Shown here one piece after another: positions 25,286-34,168 of a stretch of DNA of 64,000 bases. The number at the start of each line of letters is the position of its first letter. Position 1 is the stretch's first letter. Both the position numbers and the translations under genes were made by a program. The stretch covers positions 1 through 64,000 of the forward strand of contig JAGNHB010000016.1 in assembly GCA_018001935.1 (NCBI GenBank). The letters run 5' to 3'. The notes below the pieces were generated by a model. The model was not told the origin of the DNA. It saw only the letters and a program-made list of their open reading frames with translations, and did no database searches. Source of the stretch: Acidobacteriota bacterium (lineage in GTDB: Bacteria; Acidobacteriota; JAAYUB01).

Positions 25286-27832
25286 TCAAGGTTGAGCGGC
25301 CGCCTCCGGGTAGGGGGCTTTGTAGAGACGACAGGCCGCCAGCACCCGGTTCACGTAGCGCCGCGTCTCGCCGATGTGGATCTCGGGGATGAAGAAGTCG
25401 TCCCCGGCCGCTGCGCTCAGGCCCCGCCAGTAGCGGGCCGGGGCGAAGCCGGCGTTGTAGGAGGCCGCGGCGGCGCCCGGGTCGTCGAACTCCCGCATGG
25501 ACTCCCCCAGGTAGAAGGCGCCGAGGGTGATGCTGAAATCCGGGTCGTACAGCGCCTCCGGGGACGCCGGGGGCGGCCGTTTCGCCCGGGCGCACAGGCC
25601 CCGGGCGGTGTCGGGCATGACCTGCATCAGGCCGCGGGCCGAGGCCGGCGAGTGGGCGCGGGGGGAAAACCGGCTCTCGGCGCGCATCACGGACCAGACC
25701 AGGCCGGGATCGACGCCGTTTTCCGCCGCGTGCCGGCGGACCGGCTCCGGGTAAGCCTCGGGCCAGCACAGGGCGGTGATCCCGGGGTTGAAGAGAGCAC
25801 GGGGCGTCCCGGCGGGGTACTGAGAAAAGAGTCGCTGACCGCCGCGATGCGCGTTCCGGAAATCACCGCCCCGGGCCTGGAGCGAAGCCACCAGGTAATC
25901 CTTCACCCGGCCGGCACGGTTACCCTCCAGGCCGAAGGCGAGGGCGAACTCCCCCTCTCCGGATGCGGCGTACGCACCGGCCGCCGGGAGGTACAGCCCG
26001 AGGCGGTGGAACACGACGGCCCGCCGGAGCGCGTCCGACGACCCCTCCGGGACCGACGGGGGCGCTTCGGGCGCAGCGAGCCCGTTCAGGAGTTCCAGCC
26101 GTGCCCGGATCGGCACGAGGTCGGCCAGGCCGGCGGTCCAGGCGGCGGATTCGCCCTGGACGACGTGAACGCGTCCCAGCTCCCGGAAGGCGTCCGTCGG
26201 GCGGCGGCGCTTCAGGGCGGCGGCGTGTCTTTCCATCCGTCGGGCCACGGCGGCGGAACCGAGCGCCGGCCGGGTCCGGAGAAGGTCCCGGGCGGCGTCC
26301 TCGCAACGCCACGCGTAGTAGCTTTCTGCGTTGTTGCAACCGTCCAGCCAGGTGTCCAGGGCCCCCCGGTAATCCTTGAGCGCCGCGCGCGCGCTCCCCT
26401 CGAAGAAGTCGATCTCGTCGGGTTCCGGCAGGTCCGGCCCGGCCTGGCGGGGCAGGTGACGCCGGATGGAGTGCAGGGCCGCCAGGGCCTTCCGGGCGTT
26501 CCCGTCCCGCAGGTCCAGAATCGCCAGGCGGTACTGGAGTTTGAGGCGGTAGCCGCGGGTCAGGGCGGCCGCCCCCTGCCGGAGCAGCTCCCGGGCCGGA
26601 CCGGGCCGCCCGGCCCGGCGCTCCAGGTTGGAGAGGTGGGTGTACGCGTCGCAGAGGGTCCCGTGGGCCTTCGCCTCGGACAGGAGCCGGCGGTACTGCT
26701 TCGCCGCCTCGGCATCCCGGCCGTGCATCAGGTTCAGGCGCGCCACGGCGACCCTTACGCCCGCAGCCTTCCCCTCGGGCGCCGCGGCGAAGGCTTGGCC
26801 GTAGCGGGCGAGGGCGCCGTCCACGTCGCCGTCGTACGCCGCGATGCGCGCCATCGCGAAGAGGTACTCCCACCGCCGGGCCGAGTCGGGAAAGCGCTGG
26901 AGGAGTTCCTCCGTCAGTTTAAGCGCCGGGGCCAGCTCGCGGTGGCGGAGGAGGGAGAGGGCAATCTCGGAGAGGAGTTCCTCCGAGGCCCGGAACCGCT
27001 CGAGGACCTCGGGCGTCGCAGCAACGAGGAGGGCCGCGGGGGCCTCCTGTCGGGGGTAACGCTCCCCCTCCGTCAGTTCGACCAGGAGGGGGAACGCCTC
27101 CTCCCAGGCTTTCCGACCCACCTGGAGGCGGGCTTCCGCCAGGAGGGCGTCGGCGCGGCGGCCCCCGCGACCCTGGCGCAAGGCCTGGAAGGCGGTCAGC
27201 GCCTCTTCCGTGCGGCCCGACTCGGCCAGGTTCTCCGCCAGGCGGAACGCCAGGTCGTCCCCTTCACCGGGCCCGGCGGAGGCCGCCAACCGGCCCAGGA
27301 CCGCCCGCTCCTCGGGACGCCGGCCGAGCACCCGGTACAACCCCGCCAGTTTACGGAGCAGGTGGTCGCGGAAGAGCGGGTCGGAGGCGGCGCACACCTC
27401 GCAGATCCCCGCCGCGTCGGCCTCACGGCCGGAAGCCGCCAGGAGGTCCACGTGGAGAAGATAGAGGCGCTCCGCGGCATAGCGGGCAGGGTTGGACAAC
27501 CGTTCGCGGTCGAGGTCCTCGAGGCGGGACGGGGTTGCCCCCGCGGCGACGGGGTCGGTCGGCTTCCCCGGCCCGGGAACACCGGGACCTTCGGATGCTT
27601 CCCCGATCCCCGGGGTCAGGAGCGGGACGACGCGATTCTGGCGGGCGAGGAAGACCAGCACCATCAACCCGGCCAGAATGCCGGCAAGGAGCAGGGCGCG
27701 GAAGACCAGCCGGCCACGGCCCTGCAGGGCAGCGAGCCCGGAGGGGAGGGTGGAACCGTTCAGAGGGATGGGCAGGTCATATCGCATGCGTTTTTTCCCG
27801 TCGGGTTTACCGGGACGGGCCGGCTCTGCCAT
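25286..27832 (-). CDS. Membrane-anchored lytic transglycosylase with TPR region
   Basis: An 848-residue Slt70-like peptidoglycan lytic transglycosylase. An N-terminal transmembrane anchor lies at ~42-60 (ALLLAGILAGLMVLVFLA). A long alpha-solenoid of TPR-like helices spans ~100-680, and a C-terminal SLT catalytic domain spans ~690-830. Catalytic-domain signatures are VMRAESRFSPRAHSPASARG (with the catalytic Glu), LMQVMPDTA, LYDPDFSITLGAFYLGESM and AAASYNAGFAPARYW. It would cleave murein strands at the envelope. The start is uncertain: ATGs at 27832 and 27787 are both possible and neither has a clear ribosome site. The gene is bracketed by inverted repeat modules. Confidence 0.85.
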   Translation of the reverse strand: MAEPARPGKPDGKKRMRYDLPIPLNGSTLPSGLAALQGRGRLVFRALLLAGILAGLMVLVFLARQNRVVPLLTPGIGEASEGPGVPGPGKPTDPVAAGATPSRLEDLDRERLSNPARYAAERLYLLHVDLLAASGREADAAGICEVCAASDPLFRDHLLRKLAGLYRVLGRRPEERAVLGRLAASAGPGEGDDLAFRLAENLAESGRTEEALTAFQALRQGRGGRRADALLAEARLQVGRKAWEEAFPLLVELTEGERYPRQEAPAALLVAATPEVLERFRASEELLSEIALSLLRHRELAPALKLTEELLQRFPDSARRWEYLFAMARIAAYDGDVDGALARYGQAFAAAPEGKAAGVRVAVARLNLMHGRDAEAAKQYRRLLSEAKAHGTLCDAYTHLSNLERRAGRPGPARELLRQGAAALTRGYRLKLQYRLAILDLRDGNARKALAALHSIRRHLPRQAGPDLPEPDEIDFFEGSARAALKDYRGALDTWLDGCNNAESYYAWRCEDAARDLLRTRPALGSAAVARRMERHAAALKRRRPTDAFRELGRVHVVQGESAAWTAGLADLVPIRARLELLNGLAAPEAPPSVPEGSSDALRRAVVFHRLGLYLPAAGAYAASGEGEFALAFGLEGNRAGRVKDYLVASLQARGGDFRNAHRGGQRLFSQYPAGTPRALFNPGITALCWPEAYPEPVRRHAAENGVDPGLVWSVMRAESRFSPRAHSPASARGLMQVMPDTARGLCARAKRPPPASPEALYDPDFSITLGAFYLGESMREFDDPGAAAASYNAGFAPARYWRGLSAAAGDDFFIPEIHIGETRRYVNRVLAACRLYKAPYPEAAAQP

Positions 27833-28474
27833 TATCGGCGGCAAGGCGGCGAAATGCAAGAGGCTGAGGGAGGGGGTGGGGTGTCGGGTGTCGGGTGTCG
27901 GGTGTCGGGTGTCGGGTGTCGGGTGTCGGGGGCCGTGGGTACGGGCCGGGCGGCAGGGGCCAGGGGCCGGGCGGTCAGGCCACCCTGAAGATCCCGCAAC
28001 GTGCCGGCCGTCCTTTTTGTCCTTTTGGTCGTTTTGGTCCTTTCGTCCCTTTTCACTCCAGTGTCATCCCGTTTTGCCCACGTGCTCCCGAAGGCCGGCG
28101 ATGCCTTCTCGTGGCGCCCTCGCGTTCTCTCTTCCGGAATGCGCGCGGCCTGCGTTGGGGCCGCGCCGCTCCGGCAGCCTGTGCGGCGCGGTCAAAGCGG
28201 CGCTCCGGCAGCCTGCGCGCCGCACTCCGCAAGGCAGGGAGAAGATCGGGGGGTGCGGGCTGTCGTCGCCCAAGCGGCCGCCGATCCCGGTTGCGACTTC
28301 AGTTGCGACTGCGGTTGCGGTTGCGACTACGATTGCGACTGCGACTGCGATTGCGACTGCGACTGCGATTGCGATACCGATACCGATACCGATACCGATG
28401 GGAACCCCCTCCGGACCTACAGCCTAAACCCCTACAGCCTACAGCCTAACCCCCTTCAGCCTACAGCCTAACGT
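27833..28474. repeat. Composite intergenic repeat region II
   Basis: No gene is present. Seven or so 7-bp units (GGTGTCG) occupy ~27882-27933. At ~28011-28060 is a TTTTGGTCC-type run that is the reverse complement of the AAAGGGACC run at 32192-32243. Bases 28291-28398 are eighteen 6-bp units (TTGCGA, CTGCGA, TACCGA). Bases 28412-28471 are CTACAGC heptads. The last two blocks form, in inverted orientation, the same heptad-linker-hexad module seen at 24995-25121. Confidence 0.8.
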
Positions 28475-30691
28475 TCACTCGTGGATCTCGTACGCCTGCT
28501 CCTTGTGCACGAAGCGCACGTTGCGCCCCAGGGACATGAACTCGGCGATGCCGGGCTCCTGGTCCAGGAGCTTGAAGTACGCATCGGACCCGAACGGAAT
28601 CCGCTTGAGGTTGGCCGGCCGGGACGACTGCAGGGCCGCGTCGTTCCAGAATTCGCCCGACTGGTACATGGCCCGCCCCCGGACGTTCCGGACCTGCCGG
28701 GCGACGTTGGCCTCCTTGCCCTCCCGGTCGCGGTAGGCGAGGGCAGGACTGGGCGGGGCCGCCTGGGCCATGTTCTCGGCCGCGGTCATGTCCTGGACGC
28801 CGGAGCTGGCCCGGACGCTCCCGGCACCGCTCTTGGAACGGATCCCGTCGTACTCCTCCCGCATCTTCTTCGCCGCCTCGGGGGCGTAGGTCGCCGCGCC
28901 GCCCAGGGTCTGGAAGTCGGCGGGCAGGACCCGGTCGGCCACGCGGCGGGCCTCGTCCTCCACGATCAGGTGGCTGGTGTAGGGCGTGATGATCCCCCAC
29001 GCCCGGGCGAGGGCGGTGACCTCGTCCACCAGTTCCCGGTTCTCGCCGTTGAGCCGGATCTGCTCCAGGAGAAAACCGATCCGCCGCGAAGCCCAGAGGG
29101 GCGCGATGAAGTCGTATCGGTCGGCGGCCCCGGGGAAGGACGCCGTGTACTCGAAACTCCGGCGCCCGGCGGCGGTCTTCCCCTCCAGAGCCAGCTTCCC
29201 CTCGCCCGAGCCGCTGTAACGGCCGAAGACGGTCAGGGTGGACCCCTTGAAGAGGTCCGGCAGCTCCCGCGGGTAAACCTGGTAAACCCGGACGTTCTCG
29301 ACGCTCAGCTTGAGGTCGGTCAGGACCGGCGAACGGACCTTGGAGTAGAAGGCGGAGACCTTGATCTCGATGTCCTCGTGGGGCGCGATGTAGGTCCGCC
29401 AGCCCCGGGTCTCGTCGGTGAGGCGGTCCAGGAGGTGGGTGTTGAGGTCGAAGCCCACGCCGAAAGTGAAGATGCGCAGCGACGCCGTGTTGGCCTTGCG
29501 GATCTTCTCCATGAGGCGGGTCTCGTCCGTCTCGCCGATGGTAGGCTTGCCGTCGGTCAGGAAGACGATCATCCGGGGCCGGTCCCCGGTCCCCTCGGCC
29601 GCAAGGGCCAGGTTCAGGGCGTCCTCGATGGCGGTCCCGCCCATGGCCTTCAGCGAGCCGACGAAGTCCACGGCCTGCTTCACGTGGTTCGCGTCGGCCT
29701 TCTCCAGGCGGCCGAAGAGCCCCTCCGCCTCGGTGGAGAAGCGGACCACCTCGAAGCGGTCGCCGGGATTCAGATTGTTGACGCAGAAGAGGAGCGCCTT
29801 GCGCGCCTGCTCCATCTTGTCCCCCGCCATGGAGCCGGAGGTGTCGAAGACGAAGACGATGTCCTTGGGGGCGGTCTCCTCGGCTTTCGACCCGAAAGCG
29901 GGCGCCACGCTCAGGAAGAAGTAGCCGTCCTCGCCCGGGCGGCGCCAGGGGAGGACCGCCAGGCCGAGGTCGCCCTCGCCGAAGCCGCAGTAGAGCTTGA
30001 AGTCGGTGTCGGGCTTGACGTTGGAGGCTTCCCAGCCCACCACGGCCGAACGCTCGCCGTGACGGGCCACCTCGGCCTCGTGGGTGGGGCAGTACAGGGT
30101 CCGGATCCGGCGGGAGGCGGACTTCACCTCCACCTTCACGCTGACGGCCTTCAGGGGCGCCGAGGAGAACTTCTCGGTGTTGAGGGGGTAGACGTACTCC
30201 ACCAGGCCGCTGTCCTCGGCGAGCACCTGGCGGTAGGAGAGCTTCACCCTTTTCTCGGACCGGGGCTCGATGGGGAAGATCCGGACCTTGAAGAGGTCCC
30301 GGCCCAGGTACTCCAGCAGGGCCGGGTCGCGCTGGGTGCGGACGATGTCCTCGTAGATGCGGCGGGCCTTGGCGGCGTCCAGGAGTTCCGCCTTCAGTTC
30401 CTTGCCGTCCACGAACATGCTGAAGGCGGAGATCACCGCGCCCTTGGGCACCGGGAAGAGGTACTCGCCCTCCAGCCGGAGGTGGGTCGGGTTGAAGAAG
30501 ACCTGGTCGATGTCGGTGACGGCGGCACGGTCTTCGACGAGGGCCTTCACGCGGTGCTCGCGGACCTCCAGTGGGAAGGGCGCCACCGGGCCGGGGCCCG
30601 GCGGCCTCGGGATCACGATGAGGCCGTCGGCCAGGGCGAAAGCGGAAGCGAGCAGGAGGAGCAGCGGGAGGGCGAGGCGTCGGGCGTTCAT
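28475..30691 (-). CDS. Secreted VIT/von Willebrand A domain protein
   Basis: A 738-residue exported protein. A clean signal peptide (MNARRLALPLLLLLASAFAL) is followed by a VIT domain (~40-170, with VFFNPTHLRLEGEYLFPVPK and KARRIYEDIV) as in inter-alpha-trypsin inhibitor heavy chains. A vWA domain follows at ~280-460 with an intact MIDAS (DIVFVFDTSGSMAG). The C-terminal ~250 residues include a helical tail (LLEQIRLNGENRELVDEVTA) and a low-complexity end. Metal-dependent ligand binding at the cell surface is the usual role. Its ATG overlaps the stop of the upstream vWA gene (ATGA), so the two are translationally coupled and probably work together. Confidence 0.85.
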   Translation of the reverse strand: MNARRLALPLLLLLASAFALADGLIVIPRPPGPGPVAPFPLEVREHRVKALVEDRAAVTDIDQVFFNPTHLRLEGEYLFPVPKGAVISAFSMFVDGKELKAELLDAAKARRIYEDIVRTQRDPALLEYLGRDLFKVRIFPIEPRSEKRVKLSYRQVLAEDSGLVEYVYPLNTEKFSSAPLKAVSVKVEVKSASRRIRTLYCPTHEAEVARHGERSAVVGWEASNVKPDTDFKLYCGFGEGDLGLAVLPWRRPGEDGYFFLSVAPAFGSKAEETAPKDIVFVFDTSGSMAGDKMEQARKALLFCVNNLNPGDRFEVVRFSTEAEGLFGRLEKADANHVKQAVDFVGSLKAMGGTAIEDALNLALAAEGTGDRPRMIVFLTDGKPTIGETDETRLMEKIRKANTASLRIFTFGVGFDLNTHLLDRLTDETRGWRTYIAPHEDIEIKVSAFYSKVRSPVLTDLKLSVENVRVYQVYPRELPDLFKGSTLTVFGRYSGSGEGKLALEGKTAAGRRSFEYTASFPGAADRYDFIAPLWASRRIGFLLEQIRLNGENRELVDEVTALARAWGIITPYTSHLIVEDEARRVADRVLPADFQTLGGAATYAPEAAKKMREEYDGIRSKSGAGSVRASSGVQDMTAAENMAQAAPPSPALAYRDREGKEANVARQVRNVRGRAMYQSGEFWNDAALQSSRPANLKRIPFGSDAYFKLLDQEPGIAEFMSLGRNVRFVHKEQAYEIHE

Positions 30692-31977
30692 TTGTACCCC
30701 CTCTGCCCGGCGGCTTCCCGGGTCGATTCGAGGATGACTTCGTCCAGGGTGTCCCTGGCGGCGTTTCCCTTGCGCTGGGTGGCAATGTACTGATCACGCT
30801 CCGCCTGGAGCTTCCGGATCTTCGCCTGGATCTCCTCGCGCTGCCGGCGTTTGCCCTCGACGTACTTCTCGCGCTCCGCGGGCGTCATCTTCTGCATCTC
30901 GGCGGGCATCTCCTCTTCCTTGAGCTTCTCCACGTCCACCTTGCCCTCCTTCTTGGCGTCCACGAGGTCCCAGGACGCGTTGTTGTAGGCGGTGGAGGCT
31001 TTCGCCACGGCGCGCTGGGCCGTCACCGCACCGCCCACGGAGGCCGCGTTGGCGTCCTGGGCCTCCTGGCGCGTCTTGCTCTCGGCCCCCTTGACGCCGT
31101 AGGCAAGGTAGGTCTGGTTCAACTCCTGGCCAAGACGGGCGATTTCCGCGTCTTGGGGCGTGGTGATCACCGCGGCTTTCTTGTTCTGGTCGATGCACAT
31201 GAACTTCCCGCCTCCCGCGTCGGCGCCGTCCTTCCACTTCCCCTCGATCCCCTCCCGGGAAGACCCGCAGAAGATGGTGCTGACCACGATCCCCTTCCCC
31301 GCGGCCCGGGCACAGACCGGGCGGTAATCGACACTGCCCTGGGTAAAGGGTTCGTTGCCGGCGATGTAGACCAGGCGGAGATCGTCGGGGTCGGCGCTCC
31401 ACTGAAGGCCGCTCAGCGCGGCCCCGATCACCTGGCCGCAGAACTCGTACCCGCCGTTGGTGGTCAGGGCGAAGAGCTTTTCGGAGATGAGGTCCAGGTC
31501 GGTCGTCAGGCTGGAAACGCAGCGGATGTGCCCTTCGCCCGCCGGGATGCGGTCGTTGCCGTACTCGTAGAGGGCCACTTCCAGCGCCGGGGAAACGCCG
31601 TTGCGCTTCATGCGGGACAGCTCGTTCACAATGTTCCAGAGCTGGCTCTTGGCCTGGTCGATGAGGCCGTCCATGCTGTTGCTGGTGTCCAGCAGGATGG
31701 CGAGCTGGATGCGGTTTGTCCCTGGCGCCCCCCCCGTGATCTTCGCGCCCGCCTTGGGGGCGGCGGCGCTTTTGGCCGTCTTGCCCGTGGTGGTCTTGGC
31801 CGGGGTGGCCGGGGCGGTCGTTTTCGCCGGCGTGGCGGCGGTGGCGGCCGGCGTCGCCGGGGCGGCGCCGCCGGTGACCTTCGCCGGGGTCCCGGCGAGG
31901 ACGACCGTCAGGGCGAAGGCGACGAGGGCGGCGAGGCCGAGGTCCCAGAAGATGTTTCGGGCGTTGCGTCTGAACAT
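30688..31977 (-). CDS. von Willebrand A domain protein, exported
   Basis: A 429-residue protein. The ATG at 31977 is chosen for its GGGAGGAAGCC site; the frame could be read further upstream, but only through intergenic repeats. One N-terminal hydrophobic segment (LGLAALVAFALTVVLAG) is followed by an Ala/Thr/Pro/Lys-rich linker (~32-85) and a vWA domain (~88-290) with MIDAS residues LAILLDTSNSMDGLIDQAKS and a distal GNEPFTQGSVDY. The C-terminal ~130 residues are a charged coiled coil ending KIRKLQAERDQYIATQRKG. It is the first gene of a two-gene operon with the VIT/vWA protein. Confidence 0.8.
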   Translation of the reverse strand: MFRRNARNIFWDLGLAALVAFALTVVLAGTPAKVTGGAAPATPAATAATPAKTTAPATPAKTTTGKTAKSAAAPKAGAKITGGAPGTNRIQLAILLDTSNSMDGLIDQAKSQLWNIVNELSRMKRNGVSPALEVALYEYGNDRIPAGEGHIRCVSSLTTDLDLISEKLFALTTNGGYEFCGQVIGAALSGLQWSADPDDLRLVYIAGNEPFTQGSVDYRPVCARAAGKGIVVSTIFCGSSREGIEGKWKDGADAGGGKFMCIDQNKKAAVITTPQDAEIARLGQELNQTYLAYGVKGAESKTRQEAQDANAASVGGAVTAQRAVAKASTAYNNASWDLVDAKKEGKVDVEKLKEEEMPAEMQKMTPAEREKYVEGKRRQREEIQAKIRKLQAERDQYIATQRKGNAARDTLDEVILESTREAAGQRGYK

Positions 31978-32832
31978 GGCTTCCTCCCGTTCGTTCAATG
32001 TCTCTCTTTCGACGCCGGCGGCTGAGGATCTTGCAAGGATTTTACGCCATCCCCCTCCCGTGCCGGAAGGGTTTTTCAACGCCGTCGCCCACCCCGCTCC
32101 GGGGGCGGGTACCGGGAGATGAAACACCGGCGCGCGGGCACAAGGCAGAGGGTGCAGGGCTTCTCGCCGGCATGAGGGCGCCGTGATGAAACAGCGTTGT
32201 GAAGGGACAAAGGGACCCAAAGGACCAAAGGGACCAAAGGGACAGGCTGAGCCGACGTGGCAGAAGGCGCTGACAGGTCCTGCGACACAGCAGGCGCCGT
32301 AGCGGTCTTCCTTCGTGTACTTGGCGCCTTGGCGAGAGCCGGTCCGGATCCTGATCTCGCAAAGGCGCAAGGCTCGCAAAGAAAAACCCTCGGCCCTCTG
32401 AGGCGGCCAAGGGGGATGAGAGCGCACCTTCGCCGGAGCGCCGCGCCGCCGGGATAGATCTTCCGGAAGGTCTCTCACGAAGACACGGAGGCACAGAGAA
32501 GCGGCGTATCCCATGGCGCTCCACCAGCCAAACGCACCTCCTTTCTCCTGTCTCCCGACGACAACCTCCTGACGACGATCTTTTCCATCTGCCTCCTGCC
32601 CTCCAAATTCTGAATTCCTCGTTCGTGTGGTTCGTGTGGTTCGTGTGGTTCGTGGTTCCTTTTCCTTCCGTGTGTTTCGTGGTTCCTTTTCCCGTCTACC
32701 CGTGTTCATCCGTGGTCCCGCGGCGGGCGGTCCGGCCCCGGTCCGATGAAGCGTGGTTTATGTTGGGGGGGAGCATGATTTTTGCTAGAATGCGGCTGTT
32801 GCATCGACGAACCCTTGCGCGCGGGAAGTCAC
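31978..32832. repeat. Composite intergenic repeat region III
   Basis: No gene is present in 855 bases. Recognisable blocks are: AAAGGGACC units at ~32192-32243; an inverted GGCGCCTTGGCGAGA / TCTCGCAAAGGCGC pair around 32322-32370; a TCTCACGAAGACACGGAGG-type block at ~32473; three 9-bp TTCGTGTGG units at 32622-32648, continuing as TTCGTGG; and CCGTG/CATCCGTGG units at ~32700-32720. Near the end, TGCTAGAAT at 32783-32791 is an extended -10-like promoter for the phosphatase gene. Confidence 0.7.
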
Positions 32833-33945
32833 ATGAGCACCCACGACGGTCCGGAGCAGCATTCGGGAAAGAGGCACCTGGGAAGGACGCTCCTCGACGA
32901 CCTGGGCCGGGGGGACCTCCACCGGTCCTGGAAGCAGGACTGGCAGGACCTCATGACCTTCTACCTCGACGACGAGCACCGCCGGCGCCTGGCGTCCATG
33001 AACCGCGTCGAGCGCTTCTTCACCCGGGCCGGGTGGATCCTCCGCAACCTGTTCCTCCGGCTGACCCCGGCCCGCCGCATCCTGGTGGGGATCGCCGCCG
33101 TCCTCTTCGTCCTGCCGAGCATGGATTTCGGCCTCCGCGGGCTCACCCTGAAGCTTCACCTCAACCCCTTCAGCTTCTTCATCCTCCTCTTCGTCCTCAT
33201 GCTGGAGCTCAAGGACAAGCTCCTGGCCCACGACGAACTGGAGGTGGGGCGCGAGGTCCAGCGGGCGCTCCTGCCCGCGGACAACCCGCAACTGCCGGGG
33301 TGGGACATCTGGATGTACACCCGCCCCGCCAACAACGTGGGGGGCGACCTGGTGGACTACCTGCAGGTGGACGATGACCGCCTGGCCCTCACCCTGGGTG
33401 ACGTGGCCGGCAAGGGCCTGGGGGCCGCCCTTCTCATGGCCAAGCTCCAGGCCACCCTGCGCGCCGTGGTTTCGGAGACTCGCGACCTGGCCGAACTGGG
33501 CGGACGCGTCAACGCCATCCTCTACCGGGACGGGGTCCCGGGGAAGTTCGCCACCCTCGTCTACCTCGAACTCGCACCAGGGTCGGGCGCCGTGAAGCTC
33601 CTCAACGCCGGCCACCCGCCGCCCTTCGTGCTTCGGGCGGGAGGCCCGGAAGCCCTGGAGCCCGAAGCGCCGCCCATCGGCATCCTGCCGGAGATCGCCT
33701 TCGTCGAACAGCGGCTCGACCTCGAACCGGGCGACATGATGGTGGTCTTCTCCGACGGCCTCCCCGAGGCAGTGAACGAGGCGGGCGAGTTCTTCACCGA
33801 CGAGCGCGTGAACGCCCTGCTGCCCGGCCTGCGCCCCTGTTCCGCCGCCGAGGCCGGCAACCGCCTGCTCTGGGCCGTGAACGATTTCGTCCGCCACGCC
33901 CGCCCCCACGACGACCTCAGCCTCATCGTCCTCAAGCGCCTCTAG
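32833..33945 (+). CDS. RsbU-type SpoIIE-family serine phosphatase with membrane anchor
   Basis: A 370-residue protein. Residues ~75-130 carry two hydrophobic segments (ILVGIAAVLFVLPSM and LNPFSFFILLFVLMLEL). The PP2C/SpoIIE phosphatase domain (~140-370) has the family blocks EVQRALLPADNPQLPGWDIW, NNVGGDLVDYLQVDDDRLAL, GDVAGKGLGAALLMAKLQAT, LNAGHPPPFVL and VVFSDGLPEAVN, with conserved metal-binding Asp residues. Such enzymes dephosphorylate anti-anti-sigma factors (STAS proteins) in partner-switching stress pathways. No partner gene is next to it. The ATG at 32833 fits the CGGGAAGTCAC leader better than the upstream in-frame alternative. Confidence 0.88.
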   Translation: MSTHDGPEQHSGKRHLGRTLLDDLGRGDLHRSWKQDWQDLMTFYLDDEHRRRLASMNRVERFFTRAGWILRNLFLRLTPARRILVGIAAVLFVLPSMDFGLRGLTLKLHLNPFSFFILLFVLMLELKDKLLAHDELEVGREVQRALLPADNPQLPGWDIWMYTRPANNVGGDLVDYLQVDDDRLALTLGDVAGKGLGAALLMAKLQATLRAVVSETRDLAELGGRVNAILYRDGVPGKFATLVYLELAPGSGAVKLLNAGHPPPFVLRAGGPEALEPEAPPIGILPEIAFVEQRLDLEPGDMMVVFSDGLPEAVNEAGEFFTDERVNALLPGLRPCSAAEAGNRLLWAVNDFVRHARPHDDLSLIVLKRL

Positions 33946-34168
33946 CGCCCCCCCGCGGCGAGTCCTCGAGCAGGAGTGCGGCAGCGAGCTTCGAGCTGCC
34001 GCCCAAGGCGGCTCGGGGACTCGCTGCGGACACAAAGAATTCTTGTCCTTTTCGTCGCCGCAGGGTAGAATGAAAAAGATACTAATCCCAGCCCGCGAAG
34101 GCCTCACTCGAACCCCATTCGCCGAGCACTTTTTCCCGGGCAGGCAATTTCGCATGTGGAGGGCGATC
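33946..34168. promoter_or_regulatory. Intergenic hairpin and sigma-70-like promoter
   Basis: Just after the phosphatase stop, arms GCGGCAGC / GCTGCCGC (33976-34002) form a hairpin. The surrounding GCGAGTCCTCGAGC and GGGGACTCGC motifs recur at 39.1-39.4 kb. Further on, TTGTCC (34043-34048) and TAGAAT (34066-34071) are separated by exactly 17 bases, a reasonable promoter for the large protease gene with a ~90-base leader. Confidence 0.5.

Noticed and set aside
32192..32243. AAAGGGACC run as protein-coding repeat
   Set aside because: It lies in a gene-free gap with no extended frame or ribosome site and recurs inverted elsewhere as intergenic DNA.
30688..32709. A 673-codon reading of the first vWA gene starting at 32709
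   Set aside because: The extra ~240 codons run through intergenic repeats; the ATG at 31977 has a good ribosome site and an export signal.
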